Assembly (NCBI GenBank): GCA_003972865.1
Contig: QOAX01000252.1
Location: forward strand, 1-29,565
Length of the DNA: 29,565 nucleotides
Direction: 5' to 3'
From: Verrucomicrobiota bacterium
Lineage (GTDB): Bacteria > Verrucomicrobiota > Verrucomicrobiia > Limisphaerales > UBA1096
Position numbers and translations under genes: made by a program. Below, piece by piece: positions 26,008-29,565 of this stretch; position 1 is the stretch's first letter, and the number at the start of each line of letters is the position of its first letter. The notes beneath the pieces are model-generated. The model was not told where the DNA came from. It did no database searches and was given only the letters and a program-made list of their open reading frames with translations.

Positions 26008-28515
26008 TTGGGGAAAGCACTCGTCATCGCAGAGAAACCGTCGGTCGCGACCGATATCGCCCGCGTGCTCAGGGCGCCGCGTGACAAGTCGAAGGACTTT
26101 TTCGAGAACGACGACTACGTGATTTCCTCGGCCGTCGGCCATCTGTTGACAATCATCGTGCCGCCCGATCAGGACATCAAGCGCGGCAAGTGGACCTTCG
26201 ACAAGCTGCCGCACATTCCCACGCATTTCGACCTCGAGCCGATCGCCAAGAGCGAGTCACGGCTCAGGGTGTTGCTGCGGCTGATCAAGCGCGACGACGT
26301 CGACCGCTTCGTGAATGCCTGTGACGCCGGGCGCGAGGGGGAACTGATTTTTCGCTACATCATCCAGTACGCGACGGAGAAGCACCCGAGGAAAACGGCG
26401 GGCAAATCGGTTTCGCGGCTTTGGCTGCGGTCGATGACGCCGGACGCGATCCACAAAGGCTTTGCCAACCTGCGCAGCGACGACGACATGAAGCCGCTGG
26501 CCAGCGCCGCCAACTGCCGGAGCGAGGCCGACTGGCTTGTGGGCATCAACGGCACGCGGGCGATGACGGCGTTCAACTCGAAGAGCGGCGGGTTTTATTT
26601 GACGCCGGTCGGCCGGGTGCAGACGCCGACGCTGGCCGTGGTAGTTGAGCGCGAGAAGGAGATTCGCGTGTTCGAGCCGAAAGATTACTGGGAAGTGCAC
26701 GCCACGTTCCGGGCCGCCGCCGGCGAGTACACCGGCCGGTGGCTCGACGAGAGTTTCAAAAAAGATTCCGACGACGCCCACAAACGGGCGGAGCGCATCT
26801 GGGAACAAGCCAAGGCGGACAGCATCCAAGCCAAGTGCGACGGCCAAGCGGGCGAGGTGAGCGAGCAGAGCAAGCCGACCAAGCAGGCCGCGCCGGCGCT
26901 GTTCGACCTCACGACACTGCAGCGCGAGGCCAACTCGCGGTTTGGTTTCTCGGCGCGCAACACGCTGGGCATCGCGCAGGCGCTGTACGAGCGGCACAAG
27001 GTGCTGACCTATCCGCGAACCGACTCGCGCTGCCTGCCGGAGGACTACTCCGGCACAGTGAAGCAAACGCTCGAGTCGCTTGGCCAAGCGCGCTACGGCA
27101 GCCTCGCCAGTGACGTGCTGAAAAACGACTGGGTGCACGGCGGCAACAAGAAGGTGTTCAACAACGCCAAGATCTCCGATCACTTCGCCATCATCCCCAC
27201 GCTCAAGCCGGCGCCCGCCACACTCAAGGAGCAGGAGCAGAAGATTTACGACCTCGTGGCCAAGCGGTTCATCGCCGTGTTTTATCCGTCGGCGGAATTC
27301 CTGGTCACCACCCGCATCACCCGCGTGGAGGGCGAGCCGTTCAAGACCGAAGGCAAGGTGCTCGTGAAGCCGGGCTGGCTCACCGTGTACGGACGCGACC
27401 AGGCCAAGCAGGACGACGGACACCTCGTACCGGTCGAGACGGGCGAGTCGGTGCAGGCGGACGAGGTCATCGTCGAGGCCAAGGCCACCCGGCCGCCGGC
27501 ACGCCATTCGGAAGCCACGCTGCTCGGCGCGATGGAGCACGCCGGCAAGCGCGTTGACGACGAGGAACTGCGCGAGGCAATGCGCGACAAGGGGCTCGGC
27601 ACGCCGGCGACCCGGGCCTCGATCATCGAGGAGTTGATCCGCCACAAATACATGGTGCGAGAGCAAAAGGAACTGGTGCCCACCGCACAGGCGTCCTCGC
27701 TGATCACACTGCTCACGGCGCTCAAGGTGGACGCCCTCACCAAGCCGGAGCTGACCGGCGAGTGGGAATTCAAGCTCAAGGAGATCGAGAGGCGGAAATT
27801 CGACCGAGAGTCGTTCATGAACGAGATCCGCTCGATGACCGAAAAAATCGTCGGTACCGCCAAGGCGTTCGACGGCGATACCGTGCCGGGCGACTACGGC
27901 AAGCTCAAGACGCCCTGCCCCAAGTGCGGCGGCGTGGTGAAGGAAACGTACAAGCGGTTCCACTGCGAAGGCGACGGGTGCGAGTTCAGCTTTTGGAAGA
28001 CGATGGGCGGGCGGCAGTTCGAGCTGAGCGAGGCGGACGAGCTGGTGGCCAACGGCCGCATCGGGCCGCTCGACGGTTTCCGCAGCAAGATGGGCCGCGC
28101 CTTCTCGGCGGAGTTGAAACTGACCGGCGAACACAAGGTAGAGTTCGATTTCGGCAACGGTGACGAGGACGAGGAGGAAGCCGACTTCAGCGGGCAGGAA
28201 CCGGTCGGCACCTGCCCCAAGTGCAAGTGCTCGGTGTACGAGCACGGCAGAGCCTACGTCTGCGAGAAGAACACCGGCAAAGTGCGGGAGTGCAGTTTCC
28301 GCACCGGCAAGACGATTCTCAAGCGGGACATTGAGAAGGAGCAGGTTGCCAAGCTGCTCAAGGACGGCAGAACGGATTTGATCCTGAACTTCATCTCCAA
28401 GAAAGGCCGGCCGTTCAAGGCGTACCTCGTGCTCAAGCCGGACGGCGACGTCGGCTTCGAGTTCGAGCCCAGGGCCAAGGCCGAGGCCGGGGGCGGCGCC
28501 AGGGGCGGCAAATAG
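26008..28515 (+). CDS. topB: DNA topoisomerase III (type IA)
   Basis: The 835-residue product, from a TTG start, opens with the Toprim strand GKALVIAEKPSVATDIARVL and the acidic DAGREGELIFRYII near 109. The active-site tyrosine is Tyr335 in LTYPRTDSRCLP. The C-terminal part contains a C4 zinc finger (CPKCGGVVKETYKRFHC, CEGDGC), a topoisomerase C-terminal repeat (GGRQFELSEADELV), a second Cys cluster (CPKCKCSVYEHGRAYVC) and another repeat (TILKRDIEKEQVAKLL). It cuts and passes single DNA strands, relaxing negative supercoils and decatenating. The duplicated zinc/C-repeat tail explains a length beyond the roughly 650-residue E. coli enzyme. It stands alone between larB's terminator and ftsH. 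Confidence 0.95.
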   Translation: MGKALVIAEKPSVATDIARVLRAPRDKSKDFFENDDYVISSAVGHLLTIIVPPDQDIKRGKWTFDKLPHIPTHFDLEPIAKSESRLRVLLRLIKRDDVDRFVNACDAGREGELIFRYIIQYATEKHPRKTAGKSVSRLWLRSMTPDAIHKGFANLRSDDDMKPLASAANCRSEADWLVGINGTRAMTAFNSKSGGFYLTPVGRVQTPTLAVVVEREKEIRVFEPKDYWEVHATFRAAAGEYTGRWLDESFKKDSDDAHKRAERIWEQAKADSIQAKCDGQAGEVSEQSKPTKQAAPALFDLTTLQREANSRFGFSARNTLGIAQALYERHKVLTYPRTDSRCLPEDYSGTVKQTLESLGQARYGSLASDVLKNDWVHGGNKKVFNNAKISDHFAIIPTLKPAPATLKEQEQKIYDLVAKRFIAVFYPSAEFLVTTRITRVEGEPFKTEGKVLVKPGWLTVYGRDQAKQDDGHLVPVETGESVQADEVIVEAKATRPPARHSEATLLGAMEHAGKRVDDEELREAMRDKGLGTPATRASIIEELIRHKYMVREQKELVPTAQASSLITLLTALKVDALTKPELTGEWEFKLKEIERRKFDRESFMNEIRSMTEKIVGTAKAFDGDTVPGDYGKLKTPCPKCGGVVKETYKRFHCEGDGCEFSFWKTMGGRQFELSEADELVANGRIGPLDGFRSKMGRAFSAELKLTGEHKVEFDFGNGDEDEEEADFSGQEPVGTCPKCKCSVYEHGRAYVCEKNTGKVRECSFRTGKTILKRDIEKEQVAKLLKDGRTDLILNFISKKGRPFKAYLVLKPDGDVGFEFEPRAKAEAGGGARGGK
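27077..27090. repeat. Palindrome CGCTTGGCCAAGCG inside topB
   Basis: A perfect 14-base copy of the iterated palindrome, read in the coding frame as SLGQAR. The same 14-mer is read as KRLAKR in larB, so different reading frames of one DNA motif are used in different genes. Confidence 0.8.
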
Positions 28516-28518
28516 TCC

Positions 28519-28532
28519 CGCTTGGCCAAGCG
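28519..28532. repeat. Palindrome CGCTTGGCCAAGCG after topB
   Basis: A perfect copy begins three bases after the topB stop codon, the second case of this palindrome sitting directly after a gene (compare 22974 after accC). No T-run follows, so if it ends transcription it is not a classical intrinsic terminator. Confidence 0.8.
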
Positions 28533-28623
28533 CCAAAACCGCGGCCCGATTATTGCTTTTATAGTTATGTTTGCAGGTTGCCACAACGGAATCTCTTGTG
28601 GTATGTTCCCCTGTTCGAAGGGA

Positions 28624-29565
<942 letters not shown>

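Noticed and set aside
26257..28584. A 775-codon open frame on the minus strand opposite topB
   Set aside because: It is the antisense of a clear topoisomerase III in high-GC DNA; its composition is low-complexity Leu/Arg/Gly-rich and no domain is seen.

Overview
The window reads as chromosomal DNA of a Verrucomicrobia-type bacterium (Planctomycetes or Lentisphaerae less likely). The basis is the combination of prepilin-like FTLIELL proteins with a C-terminal FVDGHAD-type motif, a Tat-exported DUF1501 protein, a Cys-type sulfatase, a decayed PQQ-type beta-propeller gene and secreted propeller proteins. No rRNA, complete tRNA, CRISPR array, integrase or transposase was seen. Base composition is uneven: moderate GC from 1 to about 12 kb, an AT-rich block at about 12.2-14.0 kb, moderate GC in the 16-20 kb operon, and high GC from about 20.2 kb to the end.

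Layout. (1) 1-8587 holds two divergent gene strings. Leftward are a DapA-superfamily lyase, an amidohydrolase, a 3-hydroxyacyl-CoA-dehydrogenase-like enzyme, a Gfo/Idh/MocA oxidoreductase and a truncated SDR. Rightward are a class III aminotransferase, a sodium:solute symporter, a PhyH dioxygenase and a prepilin-like protein. The very short gaps and overlaps suggest one catabolic unit for an imported, probably amino- or hydroxy-substituted small molecule; its identity cannot be read from the sequence. (2) 8706-13971 is an accessory surface/secretion region: a secreted propeller-like protein, a second prepilin-like protein, a small anchored protein, a broken PQQ-propeller gene, an arylsulfotransferase-like protein and an ankyrin lipoprotein. 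(3) 14087-15842 holds a sulfatase and a tiny possible secreted ORF. (4) 15880-19978: two ~150-bp direct repeats, each starting with a tRNA-Gly-like 3' end and containing a conserved hairpin, flank a four-gene operon (class V aminotransferase, CTP-type nucleotidyltransferase, CDP-alcohol phosphatidyltransferase, uridine-kinase-like kinase). This looks like a mobile or formerly mobile segment for an unusual phospho- or phosphono-amino-alcohol headgroup. (5) 20218-29565 is mostly core-like: an EF-hand alpha/beta hydrolase, a DUF1501 protein, accB-accC for fatty-acid synthesis, an isolated larB, topoisomerase III and the start of ftsH.

Two non-coding signals stand out. A perfect palindrome, CTTGGCCAAG (often CGCTTGGCCAAGCG), occurs about eight times in and between genes, as an HIP1-type iterated palindrome would. 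An 80-bp element with 25-bp imperfect inverted ends lies between accC and the DUF1501 gene.

The best candidate for an undescribed system is the repeat-bounded headgroup operon at 15.9-20.0 kb.
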